Shown: positions 26,701 through 36,608, counted from the first letter of the stretch. The stretch: 64,000 bases of DNA from Kangiella taiwanensis (GCF_020005165.1 NZ_JAHCLT010000002.1:620001-684000), one strand, 5' to 3'. Translations and numbers: made by a program. The notes: generated by a model not told the origin, from the sequence alone.

Positions 26701-27965
26701 CTCAACAAAAACAAATCGTTTCATTCGGACATGCCGTGCTCAACCCTATAGGCGAGAATCGTGGCATTTACTTTCCACAAAACATCGAGCGACTACCAGA
26801 GAAAGTCTTTGCCACTAAAGACTTTCAGACCATCGCAGTTGAAACACTTAACAGCCTCATCTCGGGAGAGTTGCCAAGAGAGCGACTAAAAAGCATGGTC
26901 AGCAAGGCGTTTAACTTCCCTATTCGCGTGCAGTCACTAAACTCAAGACTGCATGTGCTTGAGCTTTTTCATGGTCCAACACTCGCCTTTAAAGATTTCG
27001 GCGCACGCTTTCTCGCTGAATGTTTAGCACACTTTAATAAAGATAAAGCCACCATCGTCACCGCGACGTCCGGTGATACCGGCGCAGCAGTTGCTCACGC
27101 ATTTCATGGCCAGCCAGATATTGACGTCGTGATACTTTATCCCAAAGGAAAAATTTCTAAGGAACAAGAACAACTGTTCTGCACCTTAGGCGACAATATC
27201 CATACGGTTCAAGTTAACGGTGACTTTGATGCTTGCCAAACTCTGGTCAAGCAGGCATTTAGTGATGATGAAGTCACAAATACACTAAACCTAAACTCAG
27301 CAAACTCGATCAATGTGGCGCGGCTAGTGGCTCAGGTGTGTTACTACAATGCGCTTCCAGCTTTGTTGGATGAGCCAATCGACCGCCTTTTCGTGCCCAG
27401 CGGCAACTTTGGCAACCTCACTGCCGCTATGATAGCCAGAGCGATGGGGGCCCCTATTAATCACCTCGTGGCGGCAACTAACAAGAACGACACGGTGCCA
27501 CGTTTTTTTCTAGACAAAACTTGGTACCCGAAAGAAACACAGCGAACGTTATCTAATGCTATGGACGTATCCAAGCCAAATAACTTTTCAAGAATTTTGT
27601 ACCACTATCAAAATGAACTGGACAAATTATTTGACGAGATGAGCGCCATAAGTGTCGATGACCAACGGACTTGCTCAATGATTAAATACTTCGCTAAGCA
27701 GAACTACATGGTTGATCCACACACCGCGGTGGGTCTCAGAGCAACCCAATGTGTAGAATTATTTTCAGATCAGAGCAACGATATGGTTGCAGCGACAGCA
27801 CATCCCGCTAAGTTTGCAGATGTGCTGGAAGACATTTTAAAGCAACCCATCGATAGACCAGAAGCCATTAGTCGAGCTTTAGACAAACCGAACCTATCGG
27901 ACTCACTCGATAATGACTTTGATGATTTTAAAGACTACTTGTTAGCACTTCACTCATCACACTAA
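26682..27965 (+). CDS. thrC: Threonine synthase
   Basis: 427 residues, PLP enzyme converting O-phosphohomoserine to threonine. The PLP lysine is Lys104 in HGPTLAFKDFGAR; the phosphate loop is at ATSGDTGAAV, and VPSGNFGNLTAAMIARAMG is visible at about 240-258. The ribosome site GGGGAGG lies inside the end of thrB. It is the last gene of thrLABC and ends 4 bases from the convergent asnC; no U-rich terminator follows, only a long hairpin inside the 3' end of asnC. Confidence 0.95.
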   Translation: MSFVNIAQQKQIVSFGHAVLNPIGENRGIYFPQNIERLPEKVFATKDFQTIAVETLNSLISGELPRERLKSMVSKAFNFPIRVQSLNSRLHVLELFHGPTLAFKDFGARFLAECLAHFNKDKATIVTATSGDTGAAVAHAFHGQPDIDVVILYPKGKISKEQEQLFCTLGDNIHTVQVNGDFDACQTLVKQAFSDDEVTNTLNLNSANSINVARLVAQVCYYNALPALLDEPIDRLFVPSGNFGNLTAAMIARAMGAPINHLVAATNKNDTVPRFFLDKTWYPKETQRTLSNAMDVSKPNNFSRILYHYQNELDKLFDEMSAISVDDQRTCSMIKYFAKQNYMVDPHTAVGLRATQCVELFSDQSNDMVAATAHPAKFADVLEDILKQPIDRPEAISRALDKPNLSDSLDNDFDDFKDYLLALHSSH

Positions 27966-27969
27966 CAAC

Positions 27970-28437
27970 TTAAAGCAACAAACCATCGATATCCCTGTAA
28001 ATTGGGTTTTGCAGGGATATCAAGGTTTCCGTCGAGCGCACTTCTTCTATTGATTGCAATTTGTTGATCAGAATATGCTGGAACCGATCAATATCAGGCG
28101 CAACAACCTTAAGCAAAATACTGTATTGCCCCGTGGTGTAATAGGCTTCAATGACTTCAGGTATTTTTATCAGCTGTTCTTTCACTGGTTGGTAATCTTT
28201 CGCCGATTTCAAATACACTCCGACAAAACAGCAAACGTCATAACCCAGTGCTTTAGCTTCTACCTTTACTTTTGTGCCATTAATTATGCCCGCTTGACGC
28301 ATTTTTTCGATTCTGACGTGAATCGTTCCTGGGCTCACATCCAAATTCGCAGCTATTTTAGCGTAAGGTGTTCTAGCTTCTTGAAGTAATTGCGCGAGAA
28401 TCTTTTTATCCAGATTATCAATTTCATAATTTTTCAC
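27970..28437 (-). CDS. asnC: Transcriptional regulator AsnC (Lrp family)
   Basis: 155 residues from a GTG at 28437, which gives MKNYEIDNLDKKIL, matching the E. coli AsnC start MENYLIDNLDRGIL; the longer frame to 28482 adds 15 hydrophobic residues not seen in the family. The N-terminal helix-turn-helix is at about 15-60 (PYAKIAANLDVSPGTIHVRIEKM) and the RAM ligand domain at about 65-150 (CFVGVYLKSAKDY, EAYYTTGQYSILLKV, STETLISLQNPI). In E. coli AsnC activates the divergent asnA gene when asparagine is low; the same divergent arrangement occurs here. Confidence 0.93.
   Translation of the reverse strand: MKNYEIDNLDKKILAQLLQEARTPYAKIAANLDVSPGTIHVRIEKMRQAGIINGTKVKVEAKALGYDVCCFVGVYLKSAKDYQPVKEQLIKIPEVIEAYYTTGQYSILLKVVAPDIDRFQHILINKLQSIEEVRSTETLISLQNPIYRDIDGLLL
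27988..28021. repeat. Long inverted repeat in the 3' end of asnC, just past thrC
   Basis: Perfect 10-bp arms GATATCCCTG (27988-27997) and CAGGGATATC (28012-28021), extendable inward by T-G and three A-T pairs. It starts 23 bases after the thrC stop and lacks a following T run, so it is not a standard terminator. Confidence 0.6.
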
Positions 28438-28596
28438 AGGAAAACACTCACCAAAATATACAAATATTAAATTAATTATCAAATATTAGACAGAATTTAT
28501 CAACATTGCATTTTTGTTAGATACTTATTGATTAAAAAACACTTTAACTATAAAAATATCAATCGTTAAATAACAAATACGTATCAAGGCACCGTC

Positions 28597-29589
28597 ATGA
28601 AGAAATTACCAAAAGAAGCCTTTATTCAAGATCAGAGGCTGATTCAAAGAACAAAATCATTTTTTATCGAGCGACTAAGCCAAGAGTTATCATTACTTGA
28701 AGTACAAGCACCTATTCTGACCTACCAAGGTGATGGTATTCAGGACGACCTCAACGGTGTTGAAAGGCCTGTCGCGGTACAAAGCCAGACCCTTAGTAAA
28801 CCCCTGGAAATAGTGCAGTCATTAGCGAAGTGGAAGCGACAACTTTTGGCAAGGAGTGATTTCGATGTGGAAAGTGGCATCGTGACACAAATGCGTGCGG
28901 TTCGTCCTGATGAAGAATGCCTCAGCGAACGTCATTCTTTATATGTGGATCAATGGGATTGGGAAAAGGTCATTGCCGATAATGATAGACACTTAGACTA
29001 TCTAAAAGAGACCGTACAGAAAATTTATAAGACTATGCAGGAAACCGATCAAGTGGTGGCCAAGGCCATGCAACGTGAGGCTTTACTCCCGCGAGATATT
29101 ACATTTATTCAAACCGAAGCGCTGAGAAAACAGTATCCGGACTTATCACCCAGTCAACGTGAGCATGAGGCTTGTAAACAACATGGTGCTATTTTCCTTA
29201 TCGGTATCGGCGGTGAGCTCAGCGATGGCTCGATTCACGACGGTCGAGCACCAGACTATGATGACTGGAGCACTCCTAACGATGAGGGACATTATGGACT
29301 AAACGGCGACATTCTGGTTTGGAATCCTATTCTGAAGGATGCTTTCGAGTTATCGTCAATGGGAATCCGGGTGTCACCACAGGTCATGCACCAACAACTC
29401 CAAATTCGAGGCTGTGAACATCGCTTAAACTATCTGTGGCATCAACAACTGATGGCAGGCCATCTTCCACAAACCATCGGCGGAGGGATTGGGCAGTCAC
29501 GGTTAATCATGTTCCTGCTACAAAAAGAGCACATCGGGCAAGTACAGTTCAGCGTATGGCCTGAAGAGTTAGAAATACCTGTCTTATAA
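28597..29589 (+). CDS. asnA: Aspartate-ammonia ligase (asparagine synthetase A)
   Basis: 330 residues, class II aminoacyl-tRNA-synthetase-like fold. Signatures include LEVQAPILTYQGDGIQDDL at the start, RPDEECLSERHSLYVDQWDWE in the middle, APDYDDWSTPN and the motif-3-like IGGGIGQSRL near the end. It makes asparagine from aspartate, ammonia and ATP. Divergent from asnC across 159 AT-rich bases, in which AsnC sites are expected though none can be defined by eye. Confidence 0.95.
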   Translation: MKKLPKEAFIQDQRLIQRTKSFFIERLSQELSLLEVQAPILTYQGDGIQDDLNGVERPVAVQSQTLSKPLEIVQSLAKWKRQLLARSDFDVESGIVTQMRAVRPDEECLSERHSLYVDQWDWEKVIADNDRHLDYLKETVQKIYKTMQETDQVVAKAMQREALLPRDITFIQTEALRKQYPDLSPSQREHEACKQHGAIFLIGIGGELSDGSIHDGRAPDYDDWSTPNDEGHYGLNGDILVWNPILKDAFELSSMGIRVSPQVMHQQLQIRGCEHRLNYLWHQQLMAGHLPQTIGGGIGQSRLIMFLLQKEHIGQVQFSVWPEELEIPVL

Positions 29590-29601
29590 AAGTTCTACCC
29601 C

Positions 29602-29633
29602 GTGGTCTTTATCTCCCTATCGGTAAAGGCCAC
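29602..29633 (+). terminator. Probable terminator of asnA
   Basis: 10-bp stem GTGGTCTTTA/TAAAGGCCAC with one U-G pair on the plus-strand RNA, followed by a T-rich stretch (ACTTTTACTTTAT), 13 bases past the asnA stop. Confidence 0.5.
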
Positions 29634-29727
29634 ACTTTTACTTTATCCCTCATGCATTGCCATTACCCTGATTACCCGATACCCTTTGGATAAACTTGTA
29701 ACCCTTACCCAAAAGGTAACGTCACCA

Positions 29728-30945
29728 ATGGCAAAGTCTAAATTTTCTATCGGTCCAGCGGCCCTGGTTGCCGCCGCTTTTATTGGTCCAGGAACCGTAA
29801 CGGTAGCCACTAAGGCTGGCGCAAACTTCGGTTTTAGCCTGCTTTGGGCCTTATTGTTTTCGGTCCTGGCAACCATGATTCTGCAGGAAATGACCGCCCG
29901 GCTCGGTGTTATCGGGCAGAAAGGACTCGGACAGTCCATTCGCGAATTAGTCAAAAATCCTGTATTAAAAGTCATATCCATTATTCTCGTAGTCAGCGCC
30001 ATTATCATCGGCAATGCCGCCTACGAGGGTGGCAATATTGCGGGGGCGACGTTGGGCGTACAGGCTGTCTGGGACTACCCTGATCTTGCAGGCCTTGATT
30101 TAGCAGCCTTGATCATCGGTGTAACAGCCTTTTTTGTCTTGTGGACGGGCAGCTATCGGTTCATTGAGAAGATTTTAATCGTCGTTGTCATATTAATGAG
30201 TGTCGCTTTTTTGGTTACTTTTGCCATTACCAAGCCCGATATTGTGGGGTTATTTAAAGGGTTGCTCATTCCTTCATTACCAGATGGTGCTACGCTCACA
30301 GTCATCGCTTTAATTGGTACCACCGTGGTTCCTTACAACCTATTCTTGCACTCTTCTAGTGCAAAAAAGAAATGGAAAACGCCGGAAGAGCTGCAACAAG
30401 CTCGGCAAGATATTTATATTTCCATTCCAATCGGTGGTTTAATATCGGTCGCCATTGTATCGACCGCAGCCAGCGCCTTCTTTGGCAGTCAGATGGACAT
30501 TAATAGCGCCGCAGATATGGCCAAAAGTATAGAGCCAGCGTTTGGTGATCTAGCCCAATACATGATTGCTTTAGGCCTCTTTGCTGCAGGTATTTCATCA
30601 GCCATTACAGCGCCTTTAGCCTCTGCTTATGCTTTGTCTGGACTCCTCAACATCCCCGAGGACCTCAGAAACAATAAGTTTCGGATCATCTGGATGGTTA
30701 TCCTAGTGGTTGGAGTGGCAGTGGCATCGCTAGGCTTAAAGCCTGTTTCAGTCATCTGGTTTGCTCAAGTAGCTAACGGCTTATTGCTACCGATTATTGC
30801 AAGCTTTCTACTATGGGCTATGAACCAAGGCTTTTTAGGACAGCATAAAAATAGCATATGGCAAAACATTTTAGGATTTGTGGTCGTGATCGTTTCGATT
30901 GTTTTAGGCGGCAAAAGCTTGCTATCAGCTTTCCAGGTACTGTGA
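29728..30945 (+). CDS. Nramp-fold (Natural resistance-associated macrophage protein-like) transporter with altered metal site
   Basis: 405 residues from the ATG at 29728 preceded by AAAGGT; the frame open back to 29602 crosses the asnA terminator. About eleven hydrophobic helices. The Nramp helix-1 motif DPGN appears here as GPGT (residues 20-23), and the helix-6 MPHN as VPYN (201-204), so the Asp, Asn, Met and His of canonical metal transporters are all replaced. It lies 19 bases before pxpA, and in Bacillus an Nramp-like gene (ycsG) also accompanies the pxpABC homologues. Transport of 5-oxoproline or another organic substrate is therefore an inference to consider. Confidence 0.85.
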   Translation: MAKSKFSIGPAALVAAAFIGPGTVTVATKAGANFGFSLLWALLFSVLATMILQEMTARLGVIGQKGLGQSIRELVKNPVLKVISIILVVSAIIIGNAAYEGGNIAGATLGVQAVWDYPDLAGLDLAALIIGVTAFFVLWTGSYRFIEKILIVVVILMSVAFLVTFAITKPDIVGLFKGLLIPSLPDGATLTVIALIGTTVVPYNLFLHSSSAKKKWKTPEELQQARQDIYISIPIGGLISVAIVSTAASAFFGSQMDINSAADMAKSIEPAFGDLAQYMIALGLFAAGISSAITAPLASAYALSGLLNIPEDLRNNKFRIIWMVILVVGVAVASLGLKPVSVIWFAQVANGLLLPIIASFLLWAMNQGFLGQHKNSIWQNILGFVVVIVSIVLGGKSLLSAFQVL

Positions 30946-30964
30946 CCATTGCTAAGATAAGGCC

Positions 30965-31726
30965 ATGAAACAGACTATAGACATCAACTGCGACTTAGGC
31001 GAAAGCACTTACCCAGCTGACTGGGCTAAGGATGCTAAGCTTATGCCATTCATTTCGTCCTGCAACATTGCTTGTGGTGGGCATGCTGGGAATAGAAAAA
31101 GCATTGAAGTCTCTGTGTACAATGCGAAGCAGCACGGATTAGCAGTCGGTGCTCACCCTTCCTATCCAGATAAAGTTAACTTTGGTCGGAAGTCATTAAA
31201 GTTAAGCGAGCAAGCTTTGCGTCAAACGCTGAGAGAGCAGTTTCAACTCATGTTGGAAAGCTGCCGTCATCAAGAAGTTGTGCTCAGTCATGTAAAGCCC
31301 CACGGTGCTCTGTATAACGATGCAGCAGTGGACCTAAAACTCGCGACGACTATTGCGGAAGAAATTGCACAGCTCTCCGAGTCCATCCAATTTATGGGGC
31401 TGGCTGAATCAGCCATGCGGGATGCTGCTCACCGTGCAGGTCTAGAGTTTATCAATGAAGGCTTTATGGATAGGAATTATCAGCCGAACAAAACATTGGT
31501 ACCCAGAAGTGAACCCATAGCGTTACATGGCCATCTTGATGAGAGCTTGCAACAAGCTCTCAACTTCGCTCAAGGCAAAGCGATAACGACTCCATCAGGT
31601 CAGAGCCTCACTATTCAAGTTGACTCTATTTGCCTTCACGGTGACAACCCTGATGCACTGAATATTGCCAAACAACTTAATAGGTTGTTGCAACAAAATA
31701 ACATCCACATATCTGCAGGTCACTAA
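30965..31726 (+). CDS. pxpA: 5-oxoprolinase subunit PxpA (LamB/YcsF family)
   Basis: 253 residues. Family signatures: MKQTIDINCDLGESTY at the start, ISSCNIACGGHAGNRKSI, AVGAHPSYPDKVNFGR, HVKPHGALYNDA and ICLHGDNPDAL. With PxpB and PxpC it forms the ATP-dependent bacterial 5-oxoprolinase that opens pyroglutamate to glutamate. It ends on the pxpB start (TAATG overlap), and the Nramp-like gene precedes it. Confidence 0.95.
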   Translation: MKQTIDINCDLGESTYPADWAKDAKLMPFISSCNIACGGHAGNRKSIEVSVYNAKQHGLAVGAHPSYPDKVNFGRKSLKLSEQALRQTLREQFQLMLESCRHQEVVLSHVKPHGALYNDAAVDLKLATTIAEEIAQLSESIQFMGLAESAMRDAAHRAGLEFINEGFMDRNYQPNKTLVPRSEPIALHGHLDESLQQALNFAQGKAITTPSGQSLTIQVDSICLHGDNPDALNIAKQLNRLLQQNNIHISAGH

Positions 31727-32406
31727 TGGCAAAATATTCGTTATACATTAATAGCGACTGCTCATTAATCATCGAGTTTGAGGAGGAGATTAGCCTTGAG
31801 CTTTCTCGATTTATCCTTGGTGCAAAGCTTGCTATAGAAAAAGCAAGTCTTGAAGGTTTTGTTGAAGCTGTTCCCGCTTATAACTCCCTTCTCTTAATCT
31901 TTGAGCCAAAGGCGTTTCAGGTAGAACGACTGCTTCAAGAGACAAAGGAATTGCTCGACAAAACCAAATCACTAGCTCCTTCTCAAAGCACACGTCATGA
32001 CATTCCAGTTTGTTATCATGAGTCTCTGGCACCCGATCTGGCTTATGTCGCCAATCATGCTGGAATACCCACTGAGGAATTGATTAAGCTCCATTCTCAA
32101 GCAGAGTACCCGGTGTATATGCTAGGATTCTTGCCTGGGTTTCTTTATCTGGGCAACCTCAACAAAGCGCTTCATTGCCCACGTCGAGAAAATCCACGTC
32201 CACGAGTTGATGCGGGGTCAGTCGCTATTGGCGGCGATCAAACAGGGGTTTACCCGATTGCAAGCCCTGGTGGCTGGCACATTATTGGTAAAACCCCTAT
32301 TAGCATGCTCGATTCTTCCCGACAAAACCCTGCTATCGCCAAACCCTTAGATACCATCATATTCAAACCTATTAGTCTTGAAGAGTTTAATCAGTATGAC
32401 CATTAA
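31726..32406 (+). CDS. pxpB: 5-oxoprolinase subunit PxpB
   Basis: 226 residues. Recognised from PVCYHESLAPDLAYVANHAGI, YMLGFLPGFLYLGNL, PRPRVDAGSVAIGGDQTGVYP and SPGGWHIIGKTP, the hallmark segments of the KipI/PxpB family. It acts with PxpA and PxpC. Overlaps pxpA by one base and pxpC by eleven bases, so the three subunits are translationally coupled. Confidence 0.95.
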   Translation: MAKYSLYINSDCSLIIEFEEEISLELSRFILGAKLAIEKASLEGFVEAVPAYNSLLLIFEPKAFQVERLLQETKELLDKTKSLAPSQSTRHDIPVCYHESLAPDLAYVANHAGIPTEELIKLHSQAEYPVYMLGFLPGFLYLGNLNKALHCPRRENPRPRVDAGSVAIGGDQTGVYPIASPGGWHIIGKTPISMLDSSRQNPAIAKPLDTIIFKPISLEEFNQYDH

Positions 32407-33337
32407 AATCATCAAGGCAGGGTTATTAACGACTATCCAAGACTTGGGGCGGCATACTTACCGCCAATACGGCATTGCCTCAAACGGTGCATTAGACTCC
32501 TACAGCCATCAGATTGCCAATTGGTTGGTGGGCAAATCTAAAACTAGCCCCACACTCGAGGTTACCCAGCTGGGGCCGACTTTAGAGTTTACTCAGCCGA
32601 TGTCCATCGGTATTTCAGGCGCGGAGTTTGAGTTATTGATTAACGACACACCACAGCCAATGAACACAACCCTGCACCTAAAAGCAGGCGATGTCTTACA
32701 GTTTGGCAAATTACATTTTGGGGCCAGAGCTTATATCGCTTTCGCAGGACAGCTGAAAAAAAGTTGTGTCATGGGAAGTTTCTCAACTAACCTGCTGGCT
32801 GAGTTCGGAGGCTACAAGGGGCGAGCTTTAAAAGACGGGGACGAAGTAGCAATCAGTAGTAAAACAATCAAAAATACACGCGTGACACCATCAGAGTTAC
32901 TGCAAGAATTGCACCATAACCTACAACAGAAACACGTGATTGTCCGAATAACCAAAGGAAGAGAAGACAATCTTCTAACCGAGCAAAGTGCTCGAGATCT
33001 TTTTGAAGGTCAGTTTAAAGTCAGCAGTTACAGCAACCGAATGGCATTAACCCTAGAGAGCCAGCCAATCAACTTGTCACAAGCACTTTCAATGACCACA
33101 GTTCCAGTTACAACAGGAACCATCCAACTTCCTGATAGTGGCCGACCGATTGTGACATTAGCGGATGGCCAAACAACAGGGGGTTACCCCAGAATTGGCC
33201 AAGTCATCAGTGCCGACTTAAACTTACTGGGGCAGCTTAAGGCCCAAGAAACAGTATCTTTCTACAAGGTAAGCTTCGAAAAGGCACTGAGTTTATATCA
33301 ACAAAAAGAACACTTTATTCAACAAATGTTAAATTAG
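32396..33337 (+). CDS. pxpC: 5-oxoprolinase subunit PxpC (biotin-dependent carboxyltransferase-like)
   Basis: 313 residues from the ATG at 32396, chosen over a TTG at 32378 inside pxpB. Signatures: [21 protein letters not shown] at the start, [17 protein letters not shown], the GPTLEF block, [10 protein letters not shown] and the C-terminal [15 protein letters not shown]. Third subunit of the 5-oxoprolinase. Its stop overlaps the stop of the convergent rlmB, with no terminator visible between. Confidence 0.93.
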   Translation: MTIKIIKAGLLTTIQDLGRHTYRQYGIASNGALDSYSHQIANWLVGKSKTSPTLEVTQLGPTLEFTQPMSIGISGAEFELLINDTPQPMNTTLHLKAGDVLQFGKLHFGARAYIAFAGQLKKSCVMGSFSTNLLAEFGGYKGRALKDGDEVAISSKTIKNTRVTPSELLQELHHNLQQKHVIVRITKGREDNLLTEQSARDLFEGQFKVSSYSNRMALTLESQPINLSQALSMTTVPVTTGTIQLPDSGRPIVTLADGQTTGGYPRIGQVISADLNLLGQLKAQETVSFYKVSFEKALSLYQQKEHFIQQMLN

Positions 33338-34074
33338 TTTTGTCTTTGTCTTACGGCTTCGAACAAGGTCACTCCAGTGGCCACCGACACGTTCAAGCTA
33401 GATACTTCGCCTGCCATAGGAATTTTAATTAAAAAGTCACAGTTCTCGCGGGTTAGTCGGCGCATACCATCACCTTCAGCGCCCATGACGACTGCTAAAC
33501 CTCCCGTTAAATTTGCTTGGTAGATATCTTGGGTAGCTTCACCAGCCGTGCCTGCAATCCAGATATTACGTTCCTGCAGCTGCTTCATGGTTCGAACCAA
33601 GTTTGTCACAGGAATAAAGGGCACGGATTCTGCTGCGCCGCACGCAACTTTGCGCACGACATCGGTAATGCTCGCGGCATTGTCTTTTGGCGCAATAACC
33701 ATATTTACGCCTGCTGCATCAGCGCTACGGAGGCAAGCCCCCAAATTATGCGGGTCTGTCACGCCGTCTAAAATTAAGACTAAAGGCTCACCCTCAACTG
33801 CATCTAACAGTTCAGGGATATGCTTTTCATGGTACTGTTTTTTGCGCAGCTGACGACTTATCGCAATAACACCTTGATGACGCTGTTCTGTCATCTCATC
33901 CAACTCCTCGCGACTTTTTTGCGAGACAGGAATATCTTTTGACTGCGCTAGCTTGACTAGCTTGTGAGCACGCTGGTCGTGCCTATTACTTTGAACATAC
34001 AACCGTTCAACGCTATCGCTATTTCTTTTAAGCAGTACTTCAACTGCATGCAACCCATAAACTATTTCTGACAT
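33334..34074 (-). CDS. rlmB: 23S rRNA (guanosine-2'-O)-methyltransferase RlmB
   Basis: 246 residues, SpoU-type SPOUT methyltransferase that methylates G2251. The N-terminal RNA-binding domain starts [22 protein letters not shown]; motif 1 is [22 protein letters not shown], motif 2 [25 protein letters not shown] and motif 3 [15 protein letters not shown]. It follows rnr in the same operon with a 15-base gap, the standard rnr-rlmB pair. Confidence 0.95.
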   Translation of the reverse strand: MSEIVYGLHAVEVLLKRNSDSVERLYVQSNRHDQRAHKLVKLAQSKDIPVSQKSREELDEMTEQRHQGVIAISRQLRKKQYHEKHIPELLDAVEGEPLVLILDGVTDPHNLGACLRSADAAGVNMVIAPKDNAASITDVVRKVACGAAESVPFIPVTNLVRTMKQLQERNIWIAGTAGEATQDIYQANLTGGLAVVMGAEGDGMRRLTRENCDFLIKIPMAGEVSSLNVSVATGVTLFEAVRQRQN

Positions 34075-34089
34075 ACCAACTTACAACTC

Positions 34090-36489
34090 TCAACGTCTAT
34101 TCTTTTTGCCACTTTTACCGCGCTTCTTTTTAGTGTTTTTCCCACCTTTAGTCGCGCCACCTTTTCTTCCCTTATCACTTTTTCCTTTTCCGTTACTCCC
34201 TTTGCCACCGTATTTTTTATCTTTACCCGATAACGAGCCAGAGCGTTTCGCCTTTGCGTAAAGCTTTCTGCGTTCAGAGCCTTTAACTTCCTCACGCTTA
34301 ACTTTTTCTCGCTCAAGTAACTCAAAGTCTATATTGCGCTGCTCAAGATCAACATTCGCCACCTTGATTTTGACTCTATCCCCCACTCTGAAGCTTTGTC
34401 CTTTACGCTCTCCAATGAGGCGCATTTTTGTAGCATCAAAATGGTAATAATCATCGCCGAGTTCGCTGATGTGAATCAGGCCTTCGACAAATAGTTCATC
34501 CAGCGCAACGAAGATACCAAAACTGGTAACGGTTGCCACGGTACCCCAGCAGTCTTCTCCAACTCGGGTTAGCATATATTCACACTTAAGCCAGTCCACC
34601 ACATCTCGAGTGGCAAGGTCTGCTCTGCGTTCGGTCATTGAGCAATGCTCAGCATAGTTCACGAGCTCTTGTTCGGTATACGCCTGACCACTTTCAGAGC
34701 CCGCCACCTTTTGTTTTTTGAGTAACGCTTTAATCACTCGATGGACAATCAAGTCCGGGTAGCGTCGAATTGGCGAGGTGAAGTGCGTATAGGAGTCAAA
34801 GGCTAGTCCAAAGTGCCCTTCATTTTGTGGGCTATACACAGCCTGCATCATCGAACGCAGCATCATGGTTTGAATCAATTCATAATCAGGGCGTTCTTTA
34901 ATGGCATCGTGTAACTCACGATAGTGCATAGGCTCAGGCTTCTCGCCACCGAACAAGAAAATACCCAGTTCACCTAAAAATGCTCTGAACTTTTCGAGGC
35001 GTTCTTCGGACGGTCCCTCATGGATTCGAAACATACCCGACAGCTCACTCTGCTCGATGAACTCTGCAGCAGCAACGTTGGCACAGATCATGCACTCTTC
35101 AATAATTTTATGTGCGTCGTTTCGGCTTCGACCAATAATATTTTCTATCTTTCGATTTTCATCAAAAATGATTTGCGTTTCTGTGGTTTCAAACTCAATA
35201 GCACCACGTTGTGTCTTACGTTTTATGCGCGCCTTGAACAGCTCATAAAGCTCCTCAAGCTCTTTCACTCTTGGTTGGTATTCTTCGCGAAGCGCTTCAT
35301 CACCATCTAGAATTGCCCATACCTTTTCATAGGTAAACCGAGCATGAGAGTGCATCACTGCAGGGTAAAAGTCCGAATCGGTTACCTTACCCTCAGCATT
35401 CAAATCCATCTCAGCAACCATACACAAACGGTCTACATTTGGATTCAGCGAGCACAAACCATTGGATAAAAGTTCTGGCAACATGGGTACCACAAACTCA
35501 GGGAAGTAGACTGAGTTCCCACGCTCTATCGCTTCTTTATCAAGTGCAGAGCCCGGGCGCACATAGTGGCTGACATCAGCAATCGCTACCCATAACTTCC
35601 AGCCGCCCTTTTTTTGTTTCTCACAATACACCGCATCATCAAAGTCACGAGCATCAGCACCATCAATGGTAACCAAAGGTAGCTTACGTAAATCAGCACG
35701 TCCTTCCCAGTCTTTGTCTGATACTTCTACAGGTAACTCAGTGACCTCTGAAGATACTTCTTTTGGCCACTCATGAGGAATTTGGTGATTTCGGATCGCA
35801 ATCTCAATTTCCATGCCCGCAGAAAGATGATCACCAAGAACTTCCGTAATAATTCCTCGGGCGTGTTGATTCTTTTTGGGGCGCTGAACAATCTCAGCCA
35901 CCACCACCTGACCAATCTCAGCGCCTAACGTATCGTCGGGTGAAATAATCAAGTCGTGTAAAATTCGGGGGTCTTCAGATGAAATGAATAATAAGCCACT
36001 TTCTTCGAATAAGCGGCCGACCACGTGATTGGTTGAGCCATCAAGAATTTCGACGATAGCGCCTTCTGTACGTCCTCGCTTATCGACTTTCTTCACTCGA
36101 GCCAAAACTTTATCGCCGTGAAATACACTGTGCATTTCACGAGGCGATAGATACCAGTCATCACCACCTTCTTCTAGCTCAAGGTAGCCATAGCCGTCTC
36201 GATGGGCTAGAACTTTGCCTCTCACTAAATCCGTCGCATCGACAAGGCAGTATTTTCCCTTGCGATTACAAATTAACTGACCGTCTCGTTCCATGGCATT
36301 GAGGCGCTTATGCAGGGCCCTTTTTTGCTCGGACTCATCGATATTAGACTTTTTAGCAATCGTTTCAAATGACACTGGCTCACCCGCGTCCTCCAGCAGT
36401 TTTAAAATAAACTGCCGGCTCGCAATGGGGTTTTCATAGCGCTGTGCTTCTAGCTCTGCTTGTGGGTCTTGATGGGTCTTTTTTGGCAT
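34090..36489 (-). CDS. rnr: Ribonuclease R
   Basis: 799 residues. Order of domains: winged-helix N-terminus (about 20-90), two cold-shock domains (about 90-240), RNB catalytic domain (about 260-590, with TIDGADARDFDDAVYCE carrying the catalytic aspartates and HFTSPIRRYPDLIVHR), S1 domain (about 640-730, WGTVATVTSFGIFVALDE) and a strongly basic tail of about 60 residues rich in Lys and Gly. It is the 3'-5' exonuclease for structured RNA and acts in tmRNA maturation. Followed by rlmB. Confidence 0.95.
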   Translation of the reverse strand: MPKKTHQDPQAELEAQRYENPIASRQFILKLLEDAGEPVSFETIAKKSNIDESEQKRALHKRLNAMERDGQLICNRKGKYCLVDATDLVRGKVLAHRDGYGYLELEEGGDDWYLSPREMHSVFHGDKVLARVKKVDKRGRTEGAIVEILDGSTNHVVGRLFEESGLLFISSEDPRILHDLIISPDDTLGAEIGQVVVAEIVQRPKKNQHARGIITEVLGDHLSAGMEIEIAIRNHQIPHEWPKEVSSEVTELPVEVSDKDWEGRADLRKLPLVTIDGADARDFDDAVYCEKQKKGGWKLWVAIADVSHYVRPGSALDKEAIERGNSVYFPEFVVPMLPELLSNGLCSLNPNVDRLCMVAEMDLNAEGKVTDSDFYPAVMHSHARFTYEKVWAILDGDEALREEYQPRVKELEELYELFKARIKRKTQRGAIEFETTETQIIFDENRKIENIIGRSRNDAHKIIEECMICANVAAAEFIEQSELSGMFRIHEGPSEERLEKFRAFLGELGIFLFGGEKPEPMHYRELHDAIKERPDYELIQTMMLRSMMQAVYSPQNEGHFGLAFDSYTHFTSPIRRYPDLIVHRVIKALLKKQKVAGSESGQAYTEQELVNYAEHCSMTERRADLATRDVVDWLKCEYMLTRVGEDCWGTVATVTSFGIFVALDELFVEGLIHISELGDDYYHFDATKMRLIGERKGQSFRVGDRVKIKVANVDLEQRNIDFELLEREKVKREEVKGSERRKLYAKAKRSGSLSGKDKKYGGKGSNGKGKSDKGRKGGATKGGKNTKKKRGKSGKKNRR

Positions 36490-36585
36490 ATATTATCTGT
36501 GCAACATTGCATCCTAGTTTTATTCATTGTATCTATTATCGTCGCCACTAACCAAGCCTAATTCCGATAAAAGCGGCTTTATGAC

Positions 36586-36608
36586 GAAAAAGCGACCCTA
36601 AGGTCGCT
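36586..36608 (-). terminator. Terminator of the small lipoprotein gene
   Basis: Hairpin AGCGACCCTAAGGTCGCT (7-bp stem, loop CTAA), followed on the minus strand by four T, 28 bases past the lipoprotein stop. The same hairpin sequence recurs as the purA terminator at 53063. Confidence 0.75.

Noticed and set aside
29634-29727. Metal riboswitch before the Nramp-like gene
   Set aside because: Only a 5-bp hairpin (TTACC/GGTAA) near the ribosome site; none of the known Mn or Mg riboswitch features is visible, and the transporter lacks metal ligands.
34062-34325. 87-codon basic open frame overlapping the end of rnr
   Set aside because: Other-frame reading of the Lys/Gly-rich tail of RNase R.
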